A stretch of 64,000 bases of DNA, taken from contig OY747703.1 in NCBI GenBank assembly GCA_963556495.2, positions 56,028,296 through 56,092,295 on the forward strand, in the 5' to 3' direction. Under the pieces are notes generated by a model. The model saw only the letters and a program-made list of their open reading frames with translations, ran no database searches and was not told the DNA's origin. Made by a program: the position numbers and the translations under genes. The DNA comes from Valencia hispanica. Lineage: Eukaryota; Chordata; Actinopteri; Cyprinodontiformes; Valenciidae. This document shows, in pieces, positions 1 to 11,520 of this stretch (position 1 is the stretch's first letter; each line of letters starts with the position of its first letter).

Positions 1-273
1 TTAAATGTTGTCGTAACTCATATCATCCAAATATCATCCATATGGTGATGCTGTAAGCAGGAAGGATCTCTGGTAGCAGTCAGTCTTGCGACACATCTGA
101 AAAGGCCTCTGACTGAAGACTGTTTCTATATGGCAGCCTCATGACTGTCATGACAAGCTAACAGCTCAACATCCGGGCAGCAGAGACGATATTCCACAGT
201 AACATGTCCAGGATGACATCATCAGTTGTTGGCAAGCACTGCTAATCCACCTCATTTGTTTTTGCCACTCCTG
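1..273 (-). repeat. Rex-type LINE fragment, copy A
   Basis: This segment resembles 23747-23960 over more than 200 bp: GGTGATGCTGT, GCAGTCAGTCTTGC, CTAACAGCTCAA, GACGATATTCCACAG and CAACATGTC-like blocks occur in the same order. Copy B is preceded by an AATACTTTAAT...CCCAAAGGGAAATT motif, which resembles the reverse complement of fish Rex1/Babar-type LINE 3' ends. I therefore place it on the minus strand. The family assignment is from memory and uncertain; the pairing of the two copies is seen directly. It is cut at its right by the MITE at 274. Confidence 0.55.
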
Positions 274-790
274 TTAAAAGACATAGTATGCCTGTTTTTG
301 AAGGAGTCATAATAGGTCTATGGTCTGTACAAAATATGTTACTGAAGTTCTTTGCACAAAATCACTCTTACATAAAGCGATCTCTTCAGCTCAATTCTTG
401 ACCATTTCAGTCTCTTTCAGAATGAGCTGTTTAGAGGGCTATGTCACCTTTATGCAAATTAGCAATTACAGACCACGCCCACCAATCGTTTTAGTAGGCT
501 GCGGGTTTGCCCCACACGGGAATGCCATGGAATTGGAATTGGTGGGCGGGGTTTGACATCTGAGGCGTTGTGTTTGACATGTGATGGGCGATTATATTCT
601 GCATATTGTGATGTCACAATGAGGCACTTTTTCAAACGGCTTGTAGAAGCACAAGATTTCTGACAGCAAAAAATTGCAAAAGAAATGGATGGATGGTTTT
701 TATTTGTGTTTGGTGTGTTTATAGAGGCAGCAGAGACCCAAATGGCCACACAAAGGATGAAAAAGTGAGATCTGCATATGTCCCCTTTAA
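274..790 (+). mobile_element. TTAA-ended MITE, copy 1
   Basis: This copy is about 0.5 kb and begins TTAAAAGACATAGTATGCC and ends TGCATATGTCCCCTTTAA, so the ends are imperfect inverted repeats. It shares many blocks with 8814-9183, for example GGTCTATGGTCTGTA, GAAGTTCTTTGCACAAAAT, TTATGCAAATTAG, CGTCACAAT-like, GTAGAAGCA.AAGATTTCTGAC and GGCAGCAGAGACCCAAATGG. It is longer than copy 2 because it holds an extra middle segment with GTGGGCGGGG-type boxes that copy 3 also has. It has no coding capacity. The TTAA-type ends suggest a piggyBac-like mobiliser, which is inference. Confidence 0.75.
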
Positions 791-1255
791 ATCTCTTTCT
801 GTCTGGCGTCATCGTGGGGTTCACCAAATCTCAATATCAACCATTAGACACCACTTACATGCCACTTGGTCGTTTGGGAGTGATGCTTTTTCTCTCCCAC
901 CATCACAAACGTAAACATGTGGCGTCTTCTAAGATCAGCAGAGACTTTAAGTGGACCTAAAATTTAGCTTGTTAGCCACAAATACTACAGGTGGGTCTGG
1001 AGTGAAAGAAAGGGTGCGGAAAAGCACTCCCTCCTATCTGTGAAGCATGGTGGAGGAGTTGTGATGGTGTGGGACTCTTTTTCTTACAGGCATCACTAAA
1101 TCTTTGAAATACCAGGATTTGTTTGTATAAAAATCTGGTGCCCTCTTCCAGAAAACTGAAAATGGGTCATCATTGGGTCCTGGGGCAGGATGACGTCCCA
1201 ACCAAAGATCTGTGACTACATAAGATCCACATGTCTTACCTACCTTTAGCTGGAG
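791..1255 (+). pseudogene. decayed Tc1-like transposase fragment
   Basis: The reading at about 1044-1080 gives V-K-H-G-G-G then a V-M-V-W-type stretch, the signature of Tc1-like transposases (GGGSVMVWG). It is followed by text resembling the family's downstream catalytic region, with stops and small deletions throughout. The preceding 800-990 stretch (ACCATTAGACACCACTTACATGC) belongs to the same common fish element as I remember it. No intact frame survives. It abuts the MITE end at 790. Confidence 0.6.
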
Positions 1256-1359
1256 CCAACTGAATGGTCCGTCTCTACATTTGTGAAGCTGAGCTTTGCA
1301 GACTGTTTGAAATGACCTTGGACCTTCTGCGGCTCCTCCTTTCTCAGTCTCTCTGTACA

Positions 1360-1535
1360 TCTAAGTGTGTTTTAATTGAGAGTCTGAGGCTGGCCATCGC
1401 CGCTGTCAGTGTTTACACAATTGGGCCGGGACAGCGGCGGCGAGCCAAGCAAAACATCCATGAAACATCAAGCCTCTGGCTAAACAAAGCCCCGCAGCGA
1501 CACACAGAATGTTGAGTAAGATAAACGCAGGGAAA
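1360..1535. promoter_or_regulatory. candidate conserved noncoding block
   Basis: This is a complex, non-repetitive stretch with TTTAATTGAG, CACAATTGGG and AACATCCATGAAACATC. It lies between repeat-derived DNA, within the intron upstream of exon 7608. It is called only because its composition differs from the surrounding decayed transposons; no comparison with other species was possible. Confidence 0.25.
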
Positions 1536-1984
1536 AAGGACGCTCAGTTGCGTTGGTGACTGCGGCGGCACCCCAGGCGCTGCGCGCGAGTCTTTGACCG
1601 TTCACTGGGTCTAGTTGCTGCAGCGTCGTGGGAATTTCTTTAGCTCATGCTTCGTCCTTTCGCTGATCATCATCCTCTTTAGGTTCGAGCCAGAAAGGAA
1701 ACGCACTGTGACCAATGTGGAGTATCGGGCAGGAATCACTCCCCTACTTTGCTTGCTGTGACAAATATGTACAAGTATAGTGGTGGGATAACCTTTTTTC
1801 CCCCAACGTTTGGTCTTTGATCCAAAACTAAATTATTATCACATCACAAATGTTTTTTCTGTTTCTCCTTTACAGGTTCCTAACTTAACACGGAACAAAC
1901 TAATCGTATGAAATAACAGGCAGTGTCTGTTCCCTCACCGTTTCTGCCATCATTACCCACTCAGTTAAGGGTGGGGAGCCTTTT

Positions 1985-2235
1985 CTTTACTGCCGCTCTT
2001 AATGCTGTTGTCTGCTTAATGGGCCAGATATGAGAGGTGCTGCAAGCCGGCGTAATAAGTCAGTGATTAGAGGGCGCCTTGTCACAGCAGCAGCAGCCCC
2101 GCAGACAGTGGCATGCTCTAATTGCCGTATTAGACGCCCCTTAACTATCTCATCTGCTGTCAGAGTTCAGCTTGTAAACAGCGGAGGTGCATTTGATATT
2201 TCCATTTGTTTTTATTTCCACCGATCTCGTTAAAT
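1985..2235. promoter_or_regulatory. candidate conserved noncoding block
   Basis: This is a dense, unique sequence with GCTTAATGGG, GCGTAATAAGTCA, CTCTAATTGCCGTATTAGA and TTGTCACAGC motifs. The repeated TAAT cores are homeodomain-like. There is no open frame with splice signals and no similarity to the repeat families in the window, so an enhancer is the simplest guess. Confidence 0.3.
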
Positions 2236-2485
2236 CTGAAACGCCTGCACGGCGTGACAAACGTGATGTTTAAAGAGAGATCCTCGGAGACGGAGAGTTT
2301 AACGTGGGGTGAAAGATAAAAACCATAAGGAATAAAAAGCGTCTGGTAACCAACATCATTTCAGCAGCGAAACTTTAGTTCAACAATCCAGCTGTTTATG
2401 ATCTACTGATGTAAATATTGCCCGTCGTGGTTGATCATATATGAAAATAGAGTCCCCCACACTGCAAATTATCTGCACAGTCTGC

Positions 2486-2600
2486 CTCTACCAGGGGTGG
2501 GCAGCTAATTTTCCCAAAGGGCAATTTAAGCAACAATGGCTGTTGTTGATGGCCGAACCATTGAGTAAATATTACCTATATAGTAAACATAAATAATGAT
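2486..2600 (+). repeat. hAT-like element remnant, left end
   Basis: The start CAGGGGTGGGCAGCTAATTT followed by CCCAAAGGGC resembles the left end of a common fish hAT-type repeat. No matching right end was found in the next kilobase, so it is a truncated relic. Similarity is from memory only. Confidence 0.4.
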
Positions 2601-2929
2601 CTATTACAGGGAGAGTTGTCAAAATGAAGGTCTAGTATTTTACTGTATGTTTAGTTGTAATTCCTGAGAACAAGACCTACTGTGTTTTCCACAAACTGAG
2701 AACATCCTTTTTAAACTTGACTTGTGTTATGAGAAACTGGTGGACGACTGCTCAAAGGGGCTTTGTTGTCGAAATCAGGAGAAGACAGACTGCTGCTTTA
2801 TAATTTTAAAATAGGATTTTCAAAATAAAAGCTTCATATTTAGATACATGTGTAGCATTAGCATGTTTTGCATGTTTGATTACTATTGAGATGGTCCGAC
2901 TGTAGAAGAATTTAAACACAACTTTCTTC

Positions 2930-2992
2930 ACTAACCCAGTAGTGGGTTTGACCCAGTTAACCAATAATGGGTTAGGTTTTGAACCAAATAAG
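2930..2992. repeat. AACCCA/TGGGTT palindromic repeat fragment
   Basis: Alternating AACCCA and TGGGTT words (CTAACCCAGTAGTGGGTTTGA, then CCCAGTTAACC and AATGGGTTAGG) form an interrupted inverted repeat like a degraded fish palindromic MITE. From 3000 to 5970 I see only AT-rich intron without recognisable features. Confidence 0.35.
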
Positions 2993-5977
2993 GGTAAAAC
3001 TAACTGAAGTACAACAGGATGTCTGCCAGTTTAGACGGTAAACAATACCCTTAAATTCAACCTAAATTTACAAAAGAAGGAATGTTTTGGTGCAAATTAA
3101 CAGTTTTTTTTTTACCCTTTTTTAAAATCTAATTTCCTTTTCCATTGACAGGTAAAGGACATGTTGAGTGCCCAATTAACTTAACACACACCTTAGTGAG
3201 TGGCTGATAGGATTTGAGCCTGGAGGTGTTAGCTAAAGCAAGTGCTAGCTAGTTGTAGCTTTAGTTAACTACACAGTTACTGATATTTTAAGAAAACAGA
3301 CTCGTTTTAAGGTTTCAAGTCATTAACACAACTCATTTACATTAACAATAGTCATCATTGTAATTTCAATTACCATTTCTTATTTATGATGTCTGATCAG
3401 GTCATTGTTTATTCCAAAATGGCGGTCTGTGAAGAAGGTTGAAGCTCCTTCTAGTCTCTTCTTTTGACCCAATGTTTAGTTAAACTATCCAACATCTATC
3501 CCAACAGCAGAAACTCAGGATTTGTACCCAATATATTTAACCCCGTATGAAATATGGCCTTTTAAAAGGGCATCGCCGTTATGACCAGTTCTTTGGTCAA
3601 AGTGTTGCTTCCACCAAGTACTTAGCAGGTAAAAAGCTAACGTTATCGTCAGCAGATAAACCTGTTCTCTTGTGTAAAGTTATTAACAAAAACCACTGAT
3701 GCTAAATTTATTTGTCAGAGAAGTTCAATGAATGTATTTATTTAGCCAAAGGAAATATGGTCTGTAGATCCTCTAGAAGTTTAACTTGAAGATCATATTT
3801 TAAACCTCTACCAGCTTTCAACCACATTTAAACATCAAAAAAAGTTTTTTTATGGACGTCTTTCACTTTTCATTTTTCAACCACATTCTCATGATGTTTA
3901 GAAGGAAGGCGGCATAAACTTTTCTATATTCTTGTTAACAAAATCTTCCTCGGTTGTAGTCTGTCCTCTAAATTAACAAACTGGGTTGCAATTTGTGACT
4001 TGATGTATAGTTAAAAATATTCAACTTCTCTACCAACATCATAAACCTAGGATTTCAGTTAAAGGGATAATCCGGGAGTATTTACTGCAGTATCAGTGGC
4101 CATTTAGATTTGAAAAGATAAATTGGGCAATTTGGGTATTTCGGATCCAATCAAATCCAAGAACTGATAAAAATCATTTCTGGGAGTAGTAATATGTTTT
4201 TAATTAATATTTTTAATAACAAAGTAGAAAAGAGAAGCATGATTAAAAGTTACATGAACACAGATGTATAAGCAATGACTAGCGGCTAACTGTTAGTGAG
4301 AAAAATTATCTGGGTAGTTTCTGCTGCTATTGCCTCAGAACTCAAAACTCAATTGGCCTTTTATGTCTAAAAATGTTCACATTTCTGACCTTATAAATTA
4401 CCTGCTCCACCTACAGCCTGCTGACGGAAGTAGCCGTCATTAGGAGCACGCACGTCTGGATGTCAGTCTGCGACGTTCTGTAAACCTGACACATAATCCC
4501 CACGCGCACCTAGAGAGCTTAAAAGAAACAGAAAAAAAAAACCCGGTGTAAATTCAAATCACCTTCGTCTCATGTGTCATCCGGTGTCAAACTGTGAGGT
4601 GACATGGTTAGAAGTGGTGTAATTTTGTGTTTAATCTCGGATTAGCCCATGTTCGTTTTGACACCTGCAGGAATTAATCTGGTTTGTAACACCTCAAGGC
4701 AAGCAGGAGGGGATTCTGAAAGATTTTACGCTCCCTTAGTAGATTAGAGGTTTTATATTTCCTGCTGCAGGAAGAGGTGATAATCCACAGACTTCTTTTA
4801 AACACCTGATCTTGACTTTGTGCGCATACAGCAAGGAGCAGGAATATTCGGTGCTTCTTGCTGATCGATCTGAGCGCTCCGATTTGTGCTGCTGAAGTGT
4901 TGATTGGGTCCAATGTTGCAAAATGGAGGCTGCTTCTCGAGACGTGGCCACAAACCTACGACCTTTTGTCTGTGTCTCTAAATTGTCACACCAAGGAGCG
5001 AGAAAAGCTTTAATAGCACAGACTGTTCATGTTGTAAATGAATAAACATTCAGCAGCTGATATGTGAGGTTTCAGTGTGAGTGCCAGCAGACGTTTCACC
5101 ACAGCTTCCTTATCTCTGACCGCTGTCCTCACTACTGGAAAGTTTTGATTACCCTTTCTTAACAAATATGACATCAAGTCATTTTCTTTGATATTTAGTT
5201 AAAAAAATAAAGTCTAAAAACCCCCTCTGAAAACACCAGATGCAGCCACTGCTTAGGTTTTAGGACAAGACAGCATTTTCAGAGTTCGTGTTGTTGGTTC
5301 AGAAAGGGCTGGGGGTTTCTGCACGTTTTCTGCAGCTGATTTCTTGCACATTTTATCTGTTCATCTCGATAAGATAAAACAATACATGTGTATGATAAAT
5401 GAAGAACTGATACTAAGATTCATGTTATTAGTTTTTTAAGAACCTTTCTTCTCTGCTTTTATTCTGTCTTCTTGTTTCTCCACGTCAGCGTGAAATTTAC
5501 AGCTTGCAGCTGCCGCACTTGCTTGGATGATGGAGCTTTGTTCGGTTTTGCACACTTTTCTGCATGACTGCAAACAGTTTTGTATAGTAGCTGCTCTGTT
5601 TTTGAATTAATAAGGACGAGTAAGATTTTATTAGGCGGACTCCCGTGAAATACGTTTGAAGATTTGTCTAGAAAGGAGTAGCCGTCAGCTGACATGGTGT
5701 AGGGTATGGGTTGTACTGAGATGCTCTCGTCGTGTCTGGACACTTAACCTTTCAGTACTAAAAGCTTTCCGAGGTCAGATGAAGTGCAGCTCCAGTGTTG
5801 AGTAATGGAGCCTCAGTCGAAACAAGCTACAGGTCTGTTTTTAGGAAAGGAAGTGTGTTTGCGCAGATTCCCACAAACATTAAGAATTGCATTCATGAGA
5901 TTTTTTTGTGCATCTGTTCTATCATTGTGATTTATTTCGTTTTTCTTCATTTTCATGCTTTGAGAAAACTGTCATCA

Positions 5978-6060
5978 CTAGAGATGCACTGATGGGAGAT
6001 TTTCAGGCTAATTCCAGATTTAACTGATGCATTTTGAACAAATGTATATGTTGTTTTTTA
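5978..6060 (+). repeat. GATGCAC-type hAT-like terminus
   Basis: CACTAGAGATGCACTGATGG resembles the TIR word of GAGATGCACCGAT-type fish elements, also seen at 13020 and 63525. No partner terminus was located, so this is a relic. Confidence 0.35.
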
Positions 6061-6379
6061 ACTTTCTATATAAATTAAAATTATCACCGCATAGCTGAAT
6101 CTACAGCAAAATTCAAAGGGTATTTTTATTTTTCCTCTACATACACATAGGCTTCAAAATATTATTATTTTTTTTTTGTTCTTTGCAAACCAAAATATTT
6201 ATTTTCTTCTACAAGATTCTTTAAAAACTAAATATCTGCTGTGTATGACTTCTGAGAGGGGAAAACATTGATTTGTTAAAACGACATCTTGAATCCACAA
6301 ACTATTGGGGTAAACATCAATAAACATCAACTCATAAAACTCAAAAAAAACCTACCTTGTGTTTCATTGACATTAGAAA

Positions 6380-6860
6380 ATATGATTCTTTAAGTAAACA
6401 ACGCTCCAGGATCGCCTTTCTGTGCATTCCATACTCGAGCATGCATAATTTGATCTCCAGCTAAGCCAGACTGCCACTGATTCCAAGGGTTCTTCTGCTT
6501 CTTCAGTATTTCCACAAGGACCCTTAATCTCTAGCCACAGTATGCAAACTCTCTCTCTGTGCTGATGAAGATTTATTCATGTTGAAAACGTCCTGATTTC
6601 TGTTTAATTCAATTATTTGACCACTCTTGGGCAGTCACACAGGATTATAATTTCATTCCTTGATGGTCGGTTGATCCTTAAATTTGGGAAATAAAAACAG
6701 CGCAATGTTAATTCTGCGCCCTTAATCGCAGTACACATGCACTATTCAAACCAGATGAAACAAAAATAAACACCCTCTCCATGAAGAAATTAAAGAACTT
6801 GACATTCAGACCTGGAAACAGAGTTTTTATCATGCCATCACACAGGACATGATAGGAAGA
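6380..6860 (+). repeat. old dispersed repeat, copy 1
   Basis: Short blocks match 31340-31830 in the same order: a GCTCCAG then GCATGCA.AATTTGATCT.CAGCTAA stretch, GGTTGATCCTTAA...GGGAAATAAAA, and later a CAAAAATAAA.CACCCT.TC block before GAAG. Divergence is high, so the insertions are old. The family was not identified. Confidence 0.45.
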
Positions 6861-7329
6861 CAGGCTTTTTGTCATAATCAATGATTATTTCTTTATATTA
6901 GGACCAAAGATGACGTCACACCGTGTGTATAAGGAGGAGAGCATTCTGTTACAAGATCTTACTCCTGTTATTAAACAATCTCAAAATACTGAGCGAACAT
7001 TTTAAAGGTTTTTTTTGTTCTGTATCAGTAATTAGCACAATTAGCATGATGTCTTTATTCCTTGAAGAGTTTGGACCTTATCTCTAAGATTTTCAAAAGG
7101 CTTCCATCATTTTCAAATCCAGGATGTTCCATGATAGAAGAGGTAAAAAGTGCCATTGGATAAAACAGAACAACTTTGCTGTAATACCTTCAGCTCAATG
7201 TTTTCTGCGAAAGACTAACTCCCCATTTATTATCAGTTGGCAGCAGGAATGAAAAGCAGATACATGGTTCTGTAGAAAATATAGTTTCCTTTTTTGGACC
7301 TTTTAATCCTGCCTAAGACTTCATTTTCA

Positions 7330-7427
7330 AACAGCTCATCGATAAAGAAAATGTCCGAGTATTCTTCCCTCAGTAACAACCTCTACTCCGAAGAGTGTTG
7401 TTGTCAACGAGATCTGTTTATAATAGA

Positions 7428-7461
<34 letters not shown>

Positions 7462-7462
7462 T
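7330..7462 (+). repeat. L2-like LINE 3' tail
   Basis: The stretch ends AGCGCTTTATAAATAAAG followed by TGATT tandem units (7445-7462). That arrangement is characteristic of fish L2/CR1-type LINE 3' ends. It lies about 150 bp upstream of the bnc2 exon at 7608. Confidence 0.6.
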
Positions 7463-7607
7463 TAATGTTTTTGCCGTACCGTGCATTCACCGATCAGAAG
7501 CATCAAGGTGGATTCCAGTCACCTGGTAGTTTCCCAGTGCATCTCTAGTTATCATCTTTTATTTTGTTCTGTGACTGAATCTGCTTTTTTTTCTGGTGTT
7601 TCTGCAG

Positions 7608-7710
7608 GCCATTCGGTGCACACTGGTGAACTGCACATGCGAGTGTTTCCAGCCTGGAAAGATTCACCTACGGACATGTGACCAGTGCAAGCATGGCTGG
7701 GTAGCTCATG
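7608..7710 (+). CDS. bnc2: bnc2 internal coding exon, Cys-rich segment
   Basis: The exon encodes 34 residues plus one base, beginning [14 protein letters not shown] and ending [11 protein letters not shown]. This matches the Cys-rich N-terminal segment of vertebrate basonuclin-2, a nuclear C2H2 zinc-finger protein; I recall Asn where this copy has His after Lys-Ile. It is preceded by a strong pyrimidine tract and TTTCTGCAG, and followed by the donor GTAAGA. The frame leaves one G in phase 1, which joins CT at 9693 to make the Ala of H-A-L-D-K, confirming the splice. The six Cys (CTC-C spacing then C-x2-C) could bind metal, but that is inference. The start codon and earlier exons are outside the window. 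Confidence 0.95.
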
Positions 7711-8813
7711 GTAAGACAGTCTCCATTCTGAAGTGCACATATAAATATTAGTGCACCGTCAAGGTCTTGACCTGCCACATACACATATTCTGTACTTGGA
7801 AAATTATCATTAGATGCCAAAAGCACCTGAAACATTATGTTGCAAATCTTGAGTATTTTTCCACACATAAAATACTCTCTAAACTTTGTACATATGTTGA
7901 ACTTTCACAGCTTCCCAACTCTTTTCTGTTTTCCCCCCTAATTCTTGTTTTTGCATCTCTGAAAAACAAGAAAAACAAATTTTTACAAGGGAGAAAGGGA
8001 GGTAAGAGACCACACCTTATCCGTTTTATTAGGCAGGTAAAAGAAAGGAGGGAGAAGAGGGAATGAAAGTACAAAGCGAAGAAGGAGGTGAGGGGAGGAA
8101 GATAAAAGAAAACACCTGTTTGGCTTTCGTCCGCACAAGAACAGGCTGCGAGGCCTTCAGTGGTTCGGACAGGACCCCACTATTTTTTAATCTCTCCCTC
8201 TGAACTGAGCTGTCAGGCACACATCTCTCCTCTCTCCCCCGCTTTTCTTTTCATTTCATGTCGGCATTGGCAGGGACTCTGACAAGTAGTTCTTCATATT
8301 TTATTATGTTCGTGTCTGGCTGCGCTGCCGTTGTCAGGCGAAGCCCTCGTCCCGGGATCAGAGAGAGAGAGACGCAACCAGGTGTCACCCAGACAGGCGG
8401 GGGGAGAGGGGGAGGAGGGGGATGGATGAAGTAAAGGAAGGACTGAGACAAAGAGGACGAGTCAAACAGGTGTCGCTCAGACAGCCAGAGAGTGGAAAGA
8501 GGTGACTGAGGTTGCACAGTGGAGCTAAGAACAAATCTGCTGTACCTAAAGCAACATGTGAGCCCACCTGTCCTCCAGCTGGAGATCGGTCTGGTTTTTC
8601 ACATCAGAGTCGGATCATAAATCAGGGTTCTTTACATGTTCTTGGTTCAAAAATAGTTTATTATCATTTCCCCACACAGTCACAGTGTCGCTGCGTTAGT
8701 CAACCTTAAAAAATGTATTTACCCCCTTTACTCTCATGATTCAAAAGCCACCTGGTTAATAAAATTATTCCCTTATAATTTGTAATCAACATATAAAGGT
8801 TTATTAGAGAATA

Positions 8814-9183
8814 TTAAAGCGGACATATTATGCCTCCTTTAAAAAAAGTTATATTAGGTCTATGGTCTGTAGGAAAAGTGTTTATGAAGTTCTTTGCACA
8901 AAATGACTCCCACATAAAGCTGTGTCACATTTATGCAAATTAGACAGATGAGGGGCGGGGTTTGAAGGTGAGGGGCGGTCTATATGCAAATTCCTCTTGC
9001 GACGTCACAATAAGGCACTTTTTGAAACGGTTTGTAGAAGCAGAAGATTTCTGACAGTAAAAAAAAAAAAAAATATGGATGGATGGTTTATATTCATTTT
9101 TAGAGAGTTTATAGTGGCAGCAGAGACCCAAATGGCAACACAAAAGGATGAAAAAAGGGAAATTGGCATAATGTCTCCTTTAA
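8814..9183 (+). mobile_element. TTAA-ended MITE, copy 2 (compact)
   Basis: Starts TTAAAGCGGACATATTATGC and ends GGCATAATGTCTCCTTTAA, giving inverted ends of about 19 bp with few mismatches. This is the cleanest boundary of the three copies. The middle GTGGGCGGGG segment is largely deleted, so the copy is only 370 bp. An A-run at 9060-9073 sits inside. It has no coding capacity. Confidence 0.8.
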
Positions 9184-9625
9184 CGATTAAACAGCATCAC
9201 GAAGACCAAGGAACCCAGCAGACAGGTCAGGGAGAACGCTCTGGAGAAGCAGGGTTAGGTTCTAAAACAATATTCCGGTTTAAGCAGAGCAATAATCAGA
9301 AAATTCCAGCCAAGAAGTCCAGGGTTACCTCTGGAGGAACTGCTGAGATCCAAATCTCTGGGACACAGCAAACATATGGAGGATGGTGCTCCAGTCAGAT
9401 GAGAGTAGAATAAAACTTTATGGACGAATGTTTCATCATGATTCAGCGATGATAGCATCACGCTGCAGGGATGATTTTCTTCAGCAGAGACATAGTAGGA
9501 TGGATGGAGCTAAATAGAGGACAAATCTAGAAGAAAACCTGTTAGAGGCTGCAAAAGGCTTAAGACTTGGGCGGGACTCTGGGTTAGATTAAATGGAAAG
9601 AATGGCAGATACTAAGAAAGAGGAT
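9184..9625 (+). repeat. Tc1-like remnant next to a bnc2 exon
   Basis: The text AACAGCATCACGAAGACCAAGGAACCC, then the AGACAGGTCAGGGA-type stretch, and later GAGGCTGCAAAAGGCTTAAGAC is the decayed sense strand of the Tc1-like family also seen at 38700 and 39770. It abuts the MITE right end and stops about 70 bp before the acceptor of the exon at 9693. The termini are lost. Confidence 0.6.
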
Positions 9626-9692
9626 TTGAGAGAGGAGAGAAACCAACTCTTTCCTTTCTCCTTCTCATTTTGTCACCTGGTCTTCTTTGCAG

Positions 9693-9928
9693 CTCTGGAC
9701 AAACTCAGCACCCAGCACCTCTACCACCCGACCCAGGTGGAGATCGTCCAGTCCAACGTGGTGTTCGACATCAGCAGCCTGATGCTGTACGGCACCCAGG
9801 CGGTTCCCGTCAGGCTCAAGATCCTCCTCGACCGCCTCTTCTCCGTGCTCAAGCAGGAAGAGGTGCTGCACATCCTGCACGGACTGGGCTGGACCCTCAG
9901 AGACTACGTCAGGGGCTACATACTGCAG
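9693..9928 (+). CDS. bnc2: bnc2 internal coding exon, conserved N-terminal region
   Basis: Two bases (CT) finish the Ala codon begun in the previous exon. Then 78 codons read [12 protein letters not shown] through to [14 protein letters not shown]. The sequence is nearly identical to human BNC2 as I know it. The acceptor is TCTTCTTTGCAG, the donor is GTCAGT, and the exit phase is 0, which fits the GAT that opens the next exon at 52378. No known enzymatic motif is present; the segment is predicted helical and precedes the zinc fingers. An open frame runs antisense across this exon but is a shadow of it. A Tc1-like remnant ends only about 70 bp before the acceptor. Confidence 0.96.
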
Positions 9929-10514
9929 GTCAGTGGCGGCGACGGACGCGGCGAGCATCGTATTAGAAGTAATTACTCTCTCCCTGCACAAAAATGGATC
10001 TCTCGCTGAGCATTTTCATCCATTTCTGAAAGTGGGGAATAAGTCTATACCAGTTATCACAACCATCACTTTTTCACCTAGATAGTCCTCAAATATGTTT
10101 GAGCAGCGCAGCTATCCTGAGAGGTATCGATCGAAGGCGCAGCAGTGACAATCTCGGCCACTTCAGCCCCATTGGCCGTCCATTTTACCAACGTTTTCCC
10201 GGCTGTTACTCCTGCCTTCATTTGCCCCTGCTTTCCTGCCCCACAAACACTACAATGTGCCCCTCGGCTCAACAAAAAAGGAAAAGGAAAAAAAAAAAAA
10301 AAACAAAGTGGAGAAAAATGTCACGCCAGCAACCTATAAAACCACTATAGTGTGTTTCCTCTCCCTACCCATCCAACCATCCCTCCCTTCCACTCGTCCC
10401 TCCCAGATAATTGCAGACAGGCCCGTTTCTCAATCAACGGTGCAGAGGTTTTGGTGTTGAAACCCAAACCAAAGTGTTCCTGAATGAATTAGTTAACAGT
10501 GACTGGACATGTGC

Positions 10515-10575
10515 ATGTGGTTAGCTCTGTGTGTGCGTGCGTGTGTGTAAATCTGTGTGTGAGTAAGTGTGCGCC
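10515..10575. repeat. TG-rich simple repeat
   Basis: Imperfect TG-rich run (TGTGTGTGCGTGCGTGTGTG and neighbours). No other feature is seen in 9929-10700. Confidence 0.7.
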
Positions 10576-10719
10576 TGTGCTTATCTGAATTTAGGCTTCC
10601 ACTGTAGGTTGAACAGTATGATGAGTGCAGGCTGGGCTGTAGGAGGAAACAGCTTCCCAACTCAGTCGCTTACTTAATAATATAATACAATACAATACAA
10701 GATAATATAATATATATTT

Positions 10720-10800
10720 CTGCATGGAGTTTGCATGTTCTTCCTGTGCATATGTGAGTTCTCTCCGGGTACTCCTGCTTCCTTCCGGGGCTGGATAAGC
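10720..10800 (-). repeat. fragment of common teleost repeat
   Basis: GCATGGAGTTTGCATGTTC and CTCTCCGGGTACTCC are the reverse complement of the repeat whose plus-strand copies are at 21160 and 51400 (GGAGTACC, GAGAGAACCCAC). The family is widespread in fish; its class is not assigned here. Confidence 0.6.
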
Positions 10801-10829
10801 ATTTATATACAACAGACGGATAATATAAT

Positions 10830-11520
10830 GTTTTTATTTTTAAACAATATTTATTAATACAAACATTTGAACAAACCTAAAACTGAATTATAACTAAGTT
10901 GTTAATTGTGTTATAAATAATTAAGAATAGTTTTAAAAAAACTGTTATGTGACATTTATTGACGCTTGATACTCGGCTTAATTCACCATGTGCTATTGAT
11001 GCATGGAGTAAATTACATATATTTAGGGAATTATTTAGGTTGTAAAGGTTCATAAACCATTAATAAGCCCATATAAAACAACTATAAGCTATATCCCATA
11101 CATTAAACCAGGCTGGGTATTTGCTATCAAGTCCTGTGCTTTTTATCTATCCTGATTAATAATGAAATCATAATTTGGTTATTAATTAAAGGACAAAACA
11201 ACGTGTATCTTTGTTAATAAATACATTATAAGCATGTTATTAACTATGCTGCAAGCATTTTTAGAAGCTAATAAATATTTATAGCATATTTTATTAAATT
11301 TCAGAGGTCTTTAAATATTCCTCACTTATAAAAAATATTATTATGAGGCTCTTAAGTTGTTGAAACTTTATAAATTATTCATGAACTGGACAAAACAGAG
11401 CCAGTATAGGAGCGTTCTATGCATTTTGTTCATGTTTGTTCTTTTTCTAGTAAATTAATAAATTACAAACATGTTATTAATTAAGTTCTAAACAGTTATG
11501 AAACACTTTATAAGTTAAAT
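10830..11520. repeat. AT-rich internally repetitive tract
   Basis: Variants of TTATTAATTA, ATTATAAGCATGTTATTAA and CATTAATAAG recur several times, suggesting a decayed internally repeated element. No TIRs or target duplication were identified. Confidence 0.4.

Larger units (their letters stand above)
7711..9692 (+). other. bnc2: bnc2 intron, about 2.0 kb
   Basis: This intron runs from GTAAGA to TTTGCAG in phase 1. The first 1.1 kb is purine-rich or ordinary intron, with GA-rich tracts at about 8035-8110 and 8390-8420 and no recognisable exon. The second half is almost entirely transposon: a TTAA-ended MITE at 8814-9183, abutted by a Tc1-like remnant to about 9625. No regulatory motif is evident to me. 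Confidence 0.9.

Noticed and set aside
9665..9991. Antisense open frame over the bnc2 exon
   Set aside because: It is the complement of a conserved coding exon and has no independent similarity.
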